From assembly GCA_964420125.1 (NCBI GenBank), contig CAYQQQ010000017.1:1-64000 (forward strand): a stretch of DNA of 64,000 nt, in the 5' to 3' direction. Position numbers and translations under genes: made by a program. This DNA is from CAYQQQ01 sp964420125. GTDB taxonomy: Bacteria; Actinomycetota; Acidimicrobiia; Acidimicrobiales; Microtrichaceae. Below, piece after piece: positions 1-8,476 of the stretch. The stretch's first letter is position 1. Every line of letters begins with the position of its first letter. The notes beneath the pieces were generated by a model. The model had not been told where the DNA came from. It searched no databases and saw only the letters and a program-made list of their open reading frames with translations.

Positions 1-75
1 CCTACCGAGAAAGCCGCCTGAGACCCTTGACCCCCGTTAGGAACTCACCGGAACCGGGCGCCGGTCTCCCCGCCC

Positions 76-159
76 GCGCTCCCGCGGGAGCGCCCCCGGA
101 CCGCGTGCCCGAACGCCTCGCAGCCAGCCGGACCCATCCGTCGAAGCTCCCGCGGGAGC
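76..159. repeat. Two copies of the palindrome GCTCCCGCGGGAGC
   Basis: The 218 bases before the first gene hold no convincing gene. They contain an 18-bp perfect palindrome, GCGCTCCCGCGGGAGCGC, at 76-93. Its 14-bp core is repeated exactly at 146-159. Both copies lie downstream of the minus-strand glutamine-synthetase-like gene, so they may act in 3'-end formation. Neither has a loop or a T-tract, so a protein-binding site is equally possible. Confidence 0.5.
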
Positions 160-218
160 CACCCGAGGCCGCTCGGCTCAAACGCCCGCCCGTGCGAGCC
201 ACCTGGCCAGCTCGCCGC

Positions 219-1628
219 TCAGATGCGCTCGAAGTTCCGGCGCAGCTCCCACTCGGTGACCACGTTGTTGAACGCCCGCCACTCCATCTCGGCGGTGTGC
301 AGCAGGTGGAAGTGTACGTCCTCGCCGAACGCCGCCACGGCCAGCTCGGAGCCCCGTAAGGCCTCGATGGCCTCCACGATGTTCCAGGGGATGCGCTCCA
401 CATCGAGCGCCGTGTACCCGTTGCCCTCGTAGGGCGGACCGCAGTCGAGGCCGCGATCGATGCCGTCGAGACCGGCGGCGATCACCGCGGCGAAGGCGAT
501 GTAGGGGTTGCAGTCGGCGCCGGGGATCCGCGACTCCACCCGCAGCCCTGCGCCGTGGCCCACCAGCCGCAGCCCACAGGTGCGGTTGTCGGGCGACCAC
601 ACGACCGCCGTCGGGGCCCACGATCCCGGCTGGTAGCGCTTGTAGCTGTTCACGAACGGGGCGAAGCACAGCGACAGCTCCCGCGAGTGGGCGAGCAGCC
701 CACCCATCCATGCGCGGAACACCTCGCTGGTGCCGAACGGGCCGTCGCCGGGGCTCAGCGGCTCCCCGGCGCTCGACCACAGCGAGCTGTGGATGTGGCA
801 GCTGGATCCGGGCTCGTCGATGCGGGGCTTGGCCATGAAGGTGATGGCCTTCCCCTGGAGGTGGGCGATCTCCTTGGCGCCGTTCTTGTAGATCGCGTGG
901 TTGTCCGCCATGGTGAGTGCGTCGGCGTAGCGCAGGTTGAGCTCGTGCTGGCCCGGTGCCGCCTCGCCCTTGGAGAACTCCACCGGCAGCCCGGCGGCCA
1001 GCATCTGGTTGCGCAGCTCCCGCAGCAGCGGCTCGTCCTTGGTGGTCTGCAGCACGTGGTAGTCGAGGTTGTACCAGCTGCTGGTGCGCTCCGCGAGGGT
1101 GCGGTAGTGGTCGCGGGCCAGCTCGTCGTACCCCGCGTGGTAGGCGAACAGCTCCAGCTCGGAGCCGATCATCACCTGCAGACCCCGCTCAGCCGCCCGC
1201 TGCACCTGGCGAGCCAGGATCTGGCGGGGCGACACGGCGACAGGGTCGCCCGTGGTGTTGTCCAGCACGTCGGCGAGCACCAGGGCGGTCCCCTCCAACC
1301 ACGGCGTGACCCGCAGGGTGGCCAGGTCGGGCCGGGCCCGGAAGTCGCCGTAGCCGGCCTCCCAGTTGGCGAACCGATACCCCTCGAGGACGTTCATGTC
1401 GACGTCCACCGTGAGCAGGTAGTCGCAGGCCTCGATGCCGTCCCCCGAGGTCGGGTCGCCACCGGGGCCGAGGACGTGGTCGAGGAAGAAGCGGCCGGTC
1501 ACCCGCTTGCCCATGAGCCGTCCCTGGAGGTCGGTGAACGCCACCACCACCGTGTCGATGGTTGTGTCGGTCACCAGCGCCTCGAGGGTCGCCACGTCGA
1601 TCAGGCCCTGGGTCGGGGTGTCGCTCAC
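219..1628 (-). CDS. Glutamine synthetase family protein (probable gamma-glutamyl-amine ligase)
   Basis: A 469-residue protein of the glutamine synthetase fold, which joins glutamate to ammonia or an amine using ATP. The frame is open much further upstream, but the GTG at 1628 is chosen because AGGAG lies six bases before it and because family similarity begins there (TDLQGRLMGKRV near residue 30). Visible family motifs are the metal/ATP residues of GSELELFAY, the GEAAPGQHELNLRYADAL segment, KP-IDEPGSSCHIH, and NSYKRYQPGSWAP followed by NRTCGLRL and ESRIPGADCNPY. It lacks the adenylylation-type C-terminus of classical GlnA. It sits 44 bases downstream of an SDR gene and near an aldehyde dehydrogenase, a set typical of polyamine or amino-alcohol use through gamma-glutamyl intermediates. 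The exact amine is unknown. Confidence 0.9.
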   Translation of the reverse strand: MSDTPTQGLIDVATLEALVTDTTIDTVVVAFTDLQGRLMGKRVTGRFFLDHVLGPGGDPTSGDGIEACDYLLTVDVDMNVLEGYRFANWEAGYGDFRARPDLATLRVTPWLEGTALVLADVLDNTTGDPVAVSPRQILARQVQRAAERGLQVMIGSELELFAYHAGYDELARDHYRTLAERTSSWYNLDYHVLQTTKDEPLLRELRNQMLAAGLPVEFSKGEAAPGQHELNLRYADALTMADNHAIYKNGAKEIAHLQGKAITFMAKPRIDEPGSSCHIHSSLWSSAGEPLSPGDGPFGTSEVFRAWMGGLLAHSRELSLCFAPFVNSYKRYQPGSWAPTAVVWSPDNRTCGLRLVGHGAGLRVESRIPGADCNPYIAFAAVIAAGLDGIDRGLDCGPPYEGNGYTALDVERIPWNIVEAIEALRGSELAVAAFGEDVHFHLLHTAEMEWRAFNNVVTEWELRRNFERI

Positions 1629-1672
1629 GGCGCTCCTGTCTACTCGCTCGCTCGCCCGGCCGCGTGGGCCCG

Positions 1673-2473
1673 CTACTCGGGGGTCGTGTAGGCGGCGGTG
1701 ATCCCCCCGTCGACCAGCAGCGACTGGCCGGTCATGAAGGACGACTCCTCCGAGGCGAGGAACAGCGCCCCCGCCGCGATCTCCTCGGCCCGGCCGAAGC
1801 GACCCATCGGGATGTGCACCAACCGCCGCTGCCGCTTCTCCTCGGTGTCGAGGAACTTGGCCAGCAGCGGGGTGAGCACCGGGCCGGGGCAGAGGGCGTT
1901 GACCCGGATGCCCGCTCGGGCGTGGATCACCGCGATCTCCCGCGTCATCGACAGCACCGCTCCCTTCGAGGCCGTGTAGGCGATCTGCGGCGTTGCGGCA
2001 CCCACGTGGGCCACGAAGCTGGCCACGTTGATGATCGATGCGGTGGTCTCGCGGCCCGACTCGCGCTCCGACTCGATCGTGGAGAGCATCGCCGGGATCG
2101 CCCACTTGCAGCCCATCGCCACGCCCGTGACGTTGACCCGGAGGGTGGTGTCCCACACGCCCTCCTCGGTGTTCACGACCCCGTCGTCGGCGGCGAGGGA
2201 CACCCCGGCGTTGTTGTGCAGCACGTGGAGGCCACCGAAGGTCGCCACCGCGAAGTCGACAGCCGCTCGGACCGACTCCTCGTCGGTCATGTCGACCTGC
2301 GTGCACGCCGCCCGACCGCCCTCGGCGACGATGGCCTCGACCGCGTCGGTGCCGTCGGCCAGATCCGCGATCACCACGGGCGCACCCTCGGCGGCGAAGC
2401 GCTCCGCGGCCACCCGGCCGAGGCCGCTCGCCGCACCGGTGATGAGGCTCACCCTTCCGTCCAGTCGTCCCAT
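1673..2473 (-). CDS. Short-chain dehydrogenase/reductase (SDR)
   Basis: A 266-residue classical SDR, an NAD(P)-dependent alcohol/ketone oxidoreductase. The cofactor motif TGAASGLG lies at residues 12-19, the NNAG motif near residue 87, and the active-site YTASK in the middle. The C-terminal LLVDGGITAAY is the usual SDR tail. ATG 2473 is preceded by GGAGGAG at ideal spacing. It is the first gene of a minus-strand pair with the glutamine-synthetase-like ligase and is divergent from an aldehyde dehydrogenase. It probably oxidises an alcohol intermediate of the same catabolic route. Substrate cannot be read from sequence. Confidence 0.9.
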   Translation of the reverse strand: MGRLDGRVSLITGAASGLGRVAAERFAAEGAPVVIADLADGTDAVEAIVAEGGRAACTQVDMTDEESVRAAVDFAVATFGGLHVLHNNAGVSLAADDGVVNTEEGVWDTTLRVNVTGVAMGCKWAIPAMLSTIESERESGRETTASIINVASFVAHVGAATPQIAYTASKGAVLSMTREIAVIHARAGIRVNALCPGPVLTPLLAKFLDTEEKRQRRLVHIPMGRFGRAEEIAAGALFLASEESSFMTGQSLLVDGGITAAYTTPE

Positions 2474-2548
2474 GCGCTCCTCCGATCGTCCCGCGCCGCC
2501 CGCCGACTCTAGAGGCGCCGCCCGTGGCCCGTGACCGCCGAGCGCTCC

Positions 2549-2554
2549 TACACT
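2549..2554 (+). promoter_or_regulatory. -10 box TACACT for a leaderless transcript
   Basis: TACACT ends eight bases before ATG 2563 of the aldehyde dehydrogenase. No Shine-Dalgarno sequence is present. This spacing puts the transcription start on or next to the start codon, the usual arrangement of leaderless mRNAs in actinomycetes. No good -35 hexamer is seen. Confidence 0.5.
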
Positions 2555-2562
2555 CGCCGGTC

Positions 2563-4008
2563 ATGTCCGGCCCCCACCTCCCGACCGTCCCTCTCCTGAT
2601 CGCCGGCCGGCACCAGCAGGCGGCGGAGGGGACCACCTTCGAGGCTCACGATCCGTCGACCGGCGAGGCCATCGCCACGGTCGCCCAGGCCGGACCGAAC
2701 GATCTCGACACCGCGTTGGACGCTGCCGTCACCGCCTTCGACGACGGCACGTGGTCCTCTGTGCCGGCGACCGGGCGCGGCCGGGTGCTCCTCCGCGTCG
2801 CCGAGCTGATCCGTGAGCGCGCCGAGGAGCTCGCCCTCGCCGAGGTCCGCAACGCCGGCCACACGATCGCGGATGCGCGCTGGGAGGCCGGTGCCGTGGC
2901 CGAGGTCTTCGAGTACTACGCGGGCGCCGCCAACAAGCACCTCGGCGCCGTGGTGCCGACCCCGGACGCCGGCCTGGGCCTGGTGCTCAAGGTCCCCGTC
3001 GGGGTGTGCGGGCTCATCGTGCCCTGGAACTTCCCGATGCTCATCGCCACCTGGAAGGTGGCGCCCGCGCTGGCGTGCGGGAACCCGGTGGTCCTCAAGC
3101 CCGCCTCCCTCACACCGCTGACGGCGCTGATGCTGGGTGACGTCCTGGTGGAGGCCGGGGTGCCGGCTCCGTGCGTGTCGGTGCTGCCGGGCCCTGGGGC
3201 CACCGTCGGCGAGGCGATGGTGGGGGACCCCCGGGTGGCCAAGATCTCCTTCACCGGCGACTCCTCCACCGGTGCGCACCTCCTGCGCACGCTGGCGCCC
3301 AACATCACCCGTGTCTCGCTCGAGCTCGGCGGGAAGTCCGCCGCGATCGTGTTCGACGACGCCGACCTGGACGTCGCCGTCGACGCCATCCCGTTCTCGG
3401 TGTTCGCCAACGCCGGCCAGGACTGCTGCGCCCGCAGCAGGGTGCTCGTGCAGCGTGGCGTCTACGACCGGGTCGTGGCCGACCTGGCCGAGCGCACGCA
3501 GCGGCTGGTGGTCGGCGACCCCCACGACGACGCCACCGAGGTGGGGCCGATGATCTCCGAGGGCCAGCGCGCCATCAGCCTCGACTACCTCGACATCGGC
3601 CGGGCGGAGGGTGCGGAGGTGGTGTGCGGCGGCGAGCCGTTCGGGCCAGGCTGGTTCCTGCGCCCGGCCGTGGTGGCCGACGTCGACAACTCGATGCGCA
3701 TCGCTCGCGAGGAGATCTTCGGACCGGTGGTGTCGATCATCCCCTTCGACGACGAGGCCGAGGCGATCCGCCTCGCCAACGACAGCGACTACGGCCTCTC
3801 GGGGACCGTGTGGACCCGTGACGTCGGTCGCGCCGTGCGGGTCGGCACCGCCGTCCGCACCGGCGTGATGTCGGTGAACACCAACCGCAGCGTGCGCCAC
3901 GAGCTCCCCTTCGGCGGGTTCAAGCGCTCCGGGATGGGTCGGGAGCTGGGGCTGGCCGCCCTCGAGCACTACACGGAGACCAAGACCCTCTTCCTCTCCG
4001 CGGACTGA
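2563..4008 (+). CDS. NAD(P)+-dependent aldehyde dehydrogenase
   Basis: A 481-residue aldehyde dehydrogenase superfamily enzyme that oxidises an aldehyde to the acid. Visible motifs are VPWNFPMLIATWK (cofactor binding, near residue 150), SFTGDSSTG, the general-base glutamate in LELGGKSA, the catalytic cysteine in NAGQDCCARSR, and the EEIFGPVVS segment. GFKRSGMGRELG lies near the C-terminus. The frame is open from 2524, but ATG 2563 is favoured because a -10 box lies just before it and because family similarity starts soon after. It is divergent from the SDR/ligase pair and probably serves the same amine-derived aldehyde. The length is normal for the family. Confidence 0.92.
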   Translation: MSGPHLPTVPLLIAGRHQQAAEGTTFEAHDPSTGEAIATVAQAGPNDLDTALDAAVTAFDDGTWSSVPATGRGRVLLRVAELIRERAEELALAEVRNAGHTIADARWEAGAVAEVFEYYAGAANKHLGAVVPTPDAGLGLVLKVPVGVCGLIVPWNFPMLIATWKVAPALACGNPVVLKPASLTPLTALMLGDVLVEAGVPAPCVSVLPGPGATVGEAMVGDPRVAKISFTGDSSTGAHLLRTLAPNITRVSLELGGKSAAIVFDDADLDVAVDAIPFSVFANAGQDCCARSRVLVQRGVYDRVVADLAERTQRLVVGDPHDDATEVGPMISEGQRAISLDYLDIGRAEGAEVVCGGEPFGPGWFLRPAVVADVDNSMRIAREEIFGPVVSIIPFDDEAEAIRLANDSDYGLSGTVWTRDVGRAVRVGTAVRTGVMSVNTNRSVRHELPFGGFKRSGMGRELGLAALEHYTETKTLFLSAD

Positions 4009-4109
4009 TCCCGCCGAGCCGCCGGAACGGCCGGACGTGCATCCGATGAGCGTGACGCCGGCGAACTCCTCCATGACCACGGGAACCCCCCCCGATCCAT
4101 GGAGGAACC

Positions 4110-4763
4110 ATGCGCAGATCACTCATCGCCCTCACCGTCGCGGCGCTCGCCACCGGCGTCCTCGGAGCAGCCGGACCTGCCGGTGCGCAGGAGCAGCCGG
4201 GCACCATCGTCGAGGTCGCCCAGTCGAACCCCGACTTCTCGACGCTCGTCTCCGCCGTCGGCGCGGCCGGACTGGCCGAGACCCTCTCGGGCCCGGGGCC
4301 GTTCACGGTCTTCGCCCCCACCAACGCGGCGTTCGAGAAGCTCCCCGCTGGCACGCTCGATGCCCTCCTTGCCGACCCGCAGGGTGCGCTCACCGACGTC
4401 CTGGGCCTGCACGTGATCTCCGGCAACGTCGGCTCCGAGGCCGCCATCGCTGCTGCTGGGACCAACGTCGAGACCCTCGGCGGCCCGGTCGCCGTCGAGC
4501 TGCGGGGCGGGGACCTGTACGTGGGTGGCGCCAAGGTCGTCACCACCGACATCCAGGCCTCCAACGGCGTGATCCACGTCATCGACACCGTGATCACCGA
4601 ACCCGCCTCCTCGGCCGTGCCGGGTGCCGTCAACGCCGGTGACTCCGGCCTGGCGACCGCGGGCGGAGTGAACGGTCTCGTGCTGGCGCTGCTCATCGGT
4701 GGTGCCCTCGTGACGAGCGGGTCTGCCTCTCTGGCGCGGGTCCGGGCCCGGCGCCAGAGCTGA
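4110..4763 (+). CDS. Secreted fasciclin (FAS1) domain protein with a C-terminal wall-anchor signal
   Basis: A 217-residue exported protein. The N-terminus is a Sec signal peptide (MRRSLIALTVAALATGVLG, cut near AGAQ). A single FAS1 adhesion domain covers about residues 32-170, with FTVFAPTNAAF, LGLHVISGN and GVIHVIDTVI as its conserved blocks. The end has the layout of a sortase substrate: a short motif (GDSGLATAGG), a hydrophobic stretch (LVLALLIGGALV) and a basic tail (ARVRARRQS). No canonical LPxTG is present. The next gene is a sortase, so the pair probably works together to display the FAS1 domain at the cell surface. GGAGG lies just before ATG 4110. Confidence 0.88.
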   Translation: MRRSLIALTVAALATGVLGAAGPAGAQEQPGTIVEVAQSNPDFSTLVSAVGAAGLAETLSGPGPFTVFAPTNAAFEKLPAGTLDALLADPQGALTDVLGLHVISGNVGSEAAIAAAGTNVETLGGPVAVELRGGDLYVGGAKVVTTDIQASNGVIHVIDTVITEPASSAVPGAVNAGDSGLATAGGVNGLVLALLIGGALVTSGSASLARVRARRQS

Positions 4764-4785
4764 ACGCCCGCCTGACGCCAACGTC

Positions 4786-4819
4786 CACGAGGGGGAGAGC
4801 CGATGCTCTCCCCCTCGTG
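4786..4819 (+). terminator. Perfect 15-bp hairpin between the fasciclin and sortase genes
   Basis: CACGAGGGGGAGAGC at 4786-4800 pairs perfectly with 4805-4819 across a 4-base loop (CGAT). It lies 22 bases after the fasciclin stop codon and 17 bases before the sortase GTG. No T-tract follows. It may attenuate rather than fully stop read-through into the sortase gene. Confidence 0.7.
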
Positions 4820-4836
4820 TCGACGATCGGAGGACC

Positions 4837-5538
4837 GTGAACGCACACCGATTCAGCTCGATCCTCGTGCTCTGCGCACTCGTGGTGCTGGCCGCAGGGG
4901 CGGTGTGGCTCTCCGAGGGAACCGCCGAGGCCCGCGTGGACCTCGCCGGGCCGTCGGTGGTCGCCGACCCTCGTGGCGCCGCAACCGCCCCGCGGACGCC
5001 GACGTTGCCCCGGGTGGAGGGCTCGCCCGCGACGGGCACGCCGACGAACCGGATCCCCGAGTCTGCCCAGGATGACGGTGCGCCGGCATCGCCGGCCCCG
5101 GGGCTGCCGGTGCGGGTCGGCCTCCCGACCCTCGGCGTCGAAGCTCCGATCGTCCCGGTCGGCCTCGAGCCCGACGGCACGATGCAGATCCCCGGCGCCC
5201 AGGAGGCCGGCTGGTACCTGCCGGGCCGTCGACCGGGAGCGGCCACCGGGAGCGCGGTGATCGCCGCCCACATCGACTACGACGGTCGTGAGGGGGTGTT
5301 CTTCCGCCTGCCCCAGCTGGCGGTGGGGGCGGAGGTCTCGGTGCAGGACGACGGGGGGACCGTCCGTCGCTTCGTGGTGACCGAGCGCTTCCAGGTGGGG
5401 AAGGCCGAGCTCCCCGTGGACGAGCTCTTCCGCACCGGCGGCGATCCGGTGCTGACCCTGATCACCTGCGGCGGCGCGTTCGACCCCGACGAGCGCCGCT
5501 ACCGCGACAACATCGTGGTGCGGGCGGCACCCCTCTGA
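4837..5538 (+). CDS. Class E/F-type sortase
   Basis: A 233-residue sortase, a membrane transpeptidase that cleaves a sorting motif and links the protein to the cell wall. There is one N-terminal membrane segment (residues 5-24), a Pro/Ala-rich spacer to about residue 85, then the sortase barrel. The catalytic histidine is in VIAAHIDY, the cysteine in LTLITCGG, and the arginine lies in the DERRYRDNIVV end segment. The start is GTG 4837, preceded by GGAGG at good spacing. It directly follows the fasciclin gene, which ends in a sorting-signal-like tail. The small size and single membrane anchor fit actinobacterial class E or F; I cannot separate the two by eye. Confidence 0.88.
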   Translation: MNAHRFSSILVLCALVVLAAGAVWLSEGTAEARVDLAGPSVVADPRGAATAPRTPTLPRVEGSPATGTPTNRIPESAQDDGAPASPAPGLPVRVGLPTLGVEAPIVPVGLEPDGTMQIPGAQEAGWYLPGRRPGAATGSAVIAAHIDYDGREGVFFRLPQLAVGAEVSVQDDGGTVRRFVVTERFQVGKAELPVDELFRTGGDPVLTLITCGGAFDPDERRYRDNIVVRAAPL

Positions 5539-5551
5539 GGAGCCGGCCGAG

Positions 5552-5980
5552 TCAGCGCGAGCGGACCGAGGAGCCCTCGACTCGTCGGATCGTCGCGGCC
5601 TCGGACGGATCCGGCCCGGTCGCGAGGAACGCCGTCAGGATCTCCTCGGCGACCGCCGGGCTGGTCAGGCGCAGACCGAGCGCCACCACGTTGGCGTCGT
5701 TCCAGCGCCGGGCGCCGCGAGCCGTCTCCGCGTCACCGCACAGCGCGGCACGGACCCCCGGCACCTTGTTGGCGGCGATGGACACGCCGGTCCCGGTCCA
5801 GCAGCACACCACGCCGAGGTCGGCCTCTCCGGTCGCCACCGACCGGCCGATGCTCCGACCGACCTCCGGCCACTCCCCGCCGACGGCGAGCTGCTGCACC
5901 TCGTGGCCCTGCTGAGCCAGCCAGCGACGCACCGCGTCGGAGGTCGCCGTGTCCTCGTCGGTGCCGAAGGCGACTCGCAT
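5552..5980 (-). CDS. RpiB/LacA/LacB-family sugar-phosphate isomerase
   Basis: A 142-residue protein of the RpiB family, which interconverts aldose and ketose phosphates (ribose-5-phosphate/ribulose-5-phosphate for RpiB itself). It begins MRVAFGTDEDTA, where family members carry the substrate-binding Asp. The active-site region is GVVCCWTGTGVSIAANKVPGVRAA, with the catalytic cysteine in a Cys-Cys pair, followed by ARRWNDANVVALGLR. ATG 5980 is preferred over an in-frame ATG 21 bases upstream because a TAGCCT box precedes it by seven bases. Convergent with the sortase gene. Whether it acts on ribose or another sugar is not evident. Confidence 0.85.
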   Translation of the reverse strand: MRVAFGTDEDTATSDAVRRWLAQQGHEVQQLAVGGEWPEVGRSIGRSVATGEADLGVVCCWTGTGVSIAANKVPGVRAALCGDAETARGARRWNDANVVALGLRLTSPAVAEEILTAFLATGPDPSEAATIRRVEGSSVRSR

Positions 5981-5987
5981 CCCGCCG

Positions 5988-5993
5988 AGGCTA
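5988..5993 (-). promoter_or_regulatory. -10 box TAGCCT for a leaderless transcript
   Basis: On the minus strand TAGCCT is followed by seven bases and then ATG 5980 of the RpiB-like gene. No ribosome binding site is visible. It is the same geometry as other leaderless starts in this window. Confidence 0.4.
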
Positions 5994-6055
5994 CCGGGCA
6001 CCTCGCCGAGGCGAGCACGTGCCGAGCGCTCGGGCCCGCGCCGAGAGCACCTCGG

Positions 6056-8380
6056 TCAACCGGCGTGGGCGCCGTAGCGATCGAGGAGGTTCGCCCGCTC
6101 CCTCGTCGCAGCCACCGGGAAGGCCGATCGCTCCGGCACGACCTCCTCAGGTGCCGCTCGTCCCAGGAGGAACCCTTGCGCAGCGGCGCACCCCAAGCCG
6201 GTCACCACGTGCAGCTGGCGCGGGGTCTCGATCCCCTCGGCGGTGACCTCCAGACCGCAGGCGTCGGCCATCTCCACCATCGCCCGATAGAGCCCGAAGC
6301 CCTGCGGGGTCGCCAGACCCAGTGCGAAGGCCCGGTCGATCTTCAACCCGGCGATCGCGAGCTCCTGCAGCCGCGCGAGGGACGTGTACCCGGTGCCGAA
6401 GTCGTCGATCACGACCTGCACCCCCAGAGACGCCAGCGCCTCGATCACGCGACCGGCGCCCTCGTGGTCCTCCAGCAGCGCGCCCTCGGTCACCTCGACG
6501 ATCAGCCGGTCACCCGTCAGGCCGTGGAGCTCCAGCGCGTCGCTCACCTCGGTGTGGAGCTGCGGGGTGAACTGACGCACCGAGCAGTTGACCGACACCC
6601 GCAGCTCTCGGCCGGCTCGATGCCAGCGGGCCGCAGCAGCACAGGCCTCCCCGATCACCCACCGTCCGATGGGCGCCATCAACCCGGCCTGCTCGGCCAC
6701 GTCGAGGAACTTGGTGGGGGGCATGAGCGCCGCCCGATCCGGATGCCAGCGCAGCAGCGCCTCGACCAGGTCGACCCTGCCGGCCCGGGGCCCCTCCAGG
6801 GGCACCACGGGCTGGTAGTAGAGCTGGAGCTCCTGTCGCTCCTCGGCCGCGGCGAGCTGGTTGGCCAGGCGGTCCCGACGCTGACGGCGCTCGCGGAGGG
6901 CCACGTCGGCCGCGACCACGCAGTTCCCTCCGGCCCGCTTCGCTGCCTGGGCAGCCTCCTCTGCCAGGGCGACGAGATCGGCGCCCGACATCCCCACCGA
7001 GCTCGCAGCGATCCCGACGCTGGCCGTGACGGCGTGCTCACCCACCTCCAGCCGATAGGGGCTCGCCAGCGTGCGACGGATCCGCTCACCCAGCTGCCGG
7101 CTCTCCTCGACCCCGACGTCGCTCAGGAGGACCGCGAACTCGTCACCGCCGCGGCGGATGGGAGTGGCACCCTCGGGAAGCACGGCGCACAGCCGTGCCG
7201 CCGCGGCCACGAGGAGCTCGTCGCCGCGTCGGTGGCCTGCCGTGTCGTTGACGGTCCGGAAGCGGTCCAGGTCGACCACCAGCAGCGCGACGGGCACCCC
7301 GGCACCGAGCTGCGCTTCCAACGTGGCGTTCATCAGGCGCCGGTTGCCGAGGCCGGTGAGCGGGTCGTGCGCTGCCGCTCGCTCCGCCTCCAGCTCGCTC
7401 GCCCCGCCTTCACCGAGCCGGGAGACGATCACCAGGAGGGCGTCGCTCCCCTCGAAGCGCAGCGGAGACATCGCCAAGCGCACCTCGAACACCTCGCCGT
7501 CGCGTCGCCGGTGCAGGAAGCGGCGGCTGTTCCAGAACGTCAGGGCGAGCGAACGGTCGATCGCCGCCTCGTCCCGGGGGAGGCTGGCGATCGTGGCGGA
7601 GACGAGCTCGGCCTCCCGGGCCGCCAACAGGTCGAGGGCCCCGAGGTGGGTCAGCTCCTCCGACGACCACCCATAGGCCCGAACCGTGGCCTCGTTCACC
7701 CGAACGAAACGTTGGGTGGAGAGCTCGAGCACGCAGGCGGGGCTGTCGAGCCCACCGAGCAGCTCGTCGAAGTCGGCTGCCGAGGAGATCGTGGCGGCGA
7801 GGCGCTGGACCCGCTCGACGTCGGCGGGATCCGCAGATCGCCGCCGCCGGTGCAGCTCCACCAGTCGATCCACCTGTCGTGCCAGCGCTCGCAACAGGTC
7901 GATCTGCTCCGTGCTGCGCACGCGCGGGCGCACGTCGAGGACGCACAGCGCCCCGAAGGGCAGATGGCCGATGTGGACCGGGACGCCGGCGTAGGACCGT
8001 ATGTGCGGGGCCCCCACCACGAACGGGTTGTCCCGGAACCGTGGATCCGCCGCGGTGTCCTCCACCACCAGCGGTCCGAGACCGCGGATCGTGTGGTCGC
8101 AGATCGCCACCTCACGGGGCGAGGACTTCGGGTCGAGGCCCACCGTGCACAGCAGCAGCTGGGTCTCCTGTTCGATCAGGCTCACGGCTGCCATCGGAGA
8201 GTCCGTGACGCGAGCCGCCAGCCACACGACGTCGTCCAGCTCCGAGGCGAGGCGCGGATCCGTCACCTCCGCCGTGCGGATCGCCCGCAGCCGCGCGTCC
8301 TCGGTCTCGCGGCGGACAGCATCGCGTCGGACAGCATCGCGTCGGACAGCATCGCGTCGGACAGCGCGGTCGTCGTTCAC
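6056..8380 (-). CDS. Cyclic di-GMP protein: GAF-PAS-GGDEF-EAL
   Basis: A 774-residue cytoplasmic sensor with both a diguanylate cyclase and a phosphodiesterase domain. The order is: AVRRD repeats (residues 6-25), GAF (about 45-165), PAS (about 195-310), GGDEF (about 335-490) and EAL (about 510-755). The cyclase signature RRGGDEFAVLL is intact, with DRFRTVND before it. The usual RxxD inhibitory site ahead of GGDEF is missing. The EAL domain keeps VEALLRW, DDFGTGYTS, LKIDRAF and TAEGIET, so phosphodiesterase activity is likely. The open frame continues upstream, but GTG 8380 is chosen because GGGAGGAG precedes it. No membrane segment is seen. Confidence 0.93.
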   Translation of the reverse strand: MNDDRAVRRDAVRRDAVRRDAVRRETEDARLRAIRTAEVTDPRLASELDDVVWLAARVTDSPMAAVSLIEQETQLLLCTVGLDPKSSPREVAICDHTIRGLGPLVVEDTAADPRFRDNPFVVGAPHIRSYAGVPVHIGHLPFGALCVLDVRPRVRSTEQIDLLRALARQVDRLVELHRRRRSADPADVERVQRLAATISSAADFDELLGGLDSPACVLELSTQRFVRVNEATVRAYGWSSEELTHLGALDLLAAREAELVSATIASLPRDEAAIDRSLALTFWNSRRFLHRRRDGEVFEVRLAMSPLRFEGSDALLVIVSRLGEGGASELEAERAAAHDPLTGLGNRRLMNATLEAQLGAGVPVALLVVDLDRFRTVNDTAGHRRGDELLVAAAARLCAVLPEGATPIRRGGDEFAVLLSDVGVEESRQLGERIRRTLASPYRLEVGEHAVTASVGIAASSVGMSGADLVALAEEAAQAAKRAGGNCVVAADVALRERRQRRDRLANQLAAAEERQELQLYYQPVVPLEGPRAGRVDLVEALLRWHPDRAALMPPTKFLDVAEQAGLMAPIGRWVIGEACAAAARWHRAGRELRVSVNCSVRQFTPQLHTEVSDALELHGLTGDRLIVEVTEGALLEDHEGAGRVIEALASLGVQVVIDDFGTGYTSLARLQELAIAGLKIDRAFALGLATPQGFGLYRAMVEMADACGLEVTAEGIETPRQLHVVTGLGCAAAQGFLLGRAAPEEVVPERSAFPVAATRERANLLDRYGAHAG
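8314..8371 (-). repeat. 15-bp tandem repeat encoding AVRRD at the start of the c-di-GMP protein
   Basis: Three identical 15-bp units (ggacagcatcgcgtc on the plus strand) at 8314-8328, 8329-8343 and 8344-8358, plus a partial unit, encode successive AVRRD pentapeptides right after the start codon. Exact DNA identity of the units suggests recent slippage expansion and possible length variation between strains. Confidence 0.8.
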
Positions 8381-8451
8381 GTCGCTCCTCCCGCCCCTGC
8401 AGGGCGTCGCCCCCGAAACGACATCGCCGTCGCCCCCACCGTCGCGCATCT

Positions 8452-8473
8452 GCGCCCGGTTCGCAACGGGCGC
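8452..8473 (-). terminator. Hairpin after the ThDP enzyme gene
   Basis: GCGCCCG (8452-8458) and CGGGCGC (8467-8473) can pair across an 8-base loop. The hairpin begins 3 bases after the stop codon of the minus-strand ThDP enzyme and lies before the GGDEF-EAL gene, so it probably separates the two transcripts. No T-tract. Confidence 0.45.
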
Positions 8474-8476
8474 CGC

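Noticed and set aside
219..2636. Extension of the glutamine-synthetase-like frame to 805 codons
   Set aside because: The extra N-terminus overlaps the SDR gene in another frame and is low-complexity; GTG 1628 with AGGAG is the supported start.
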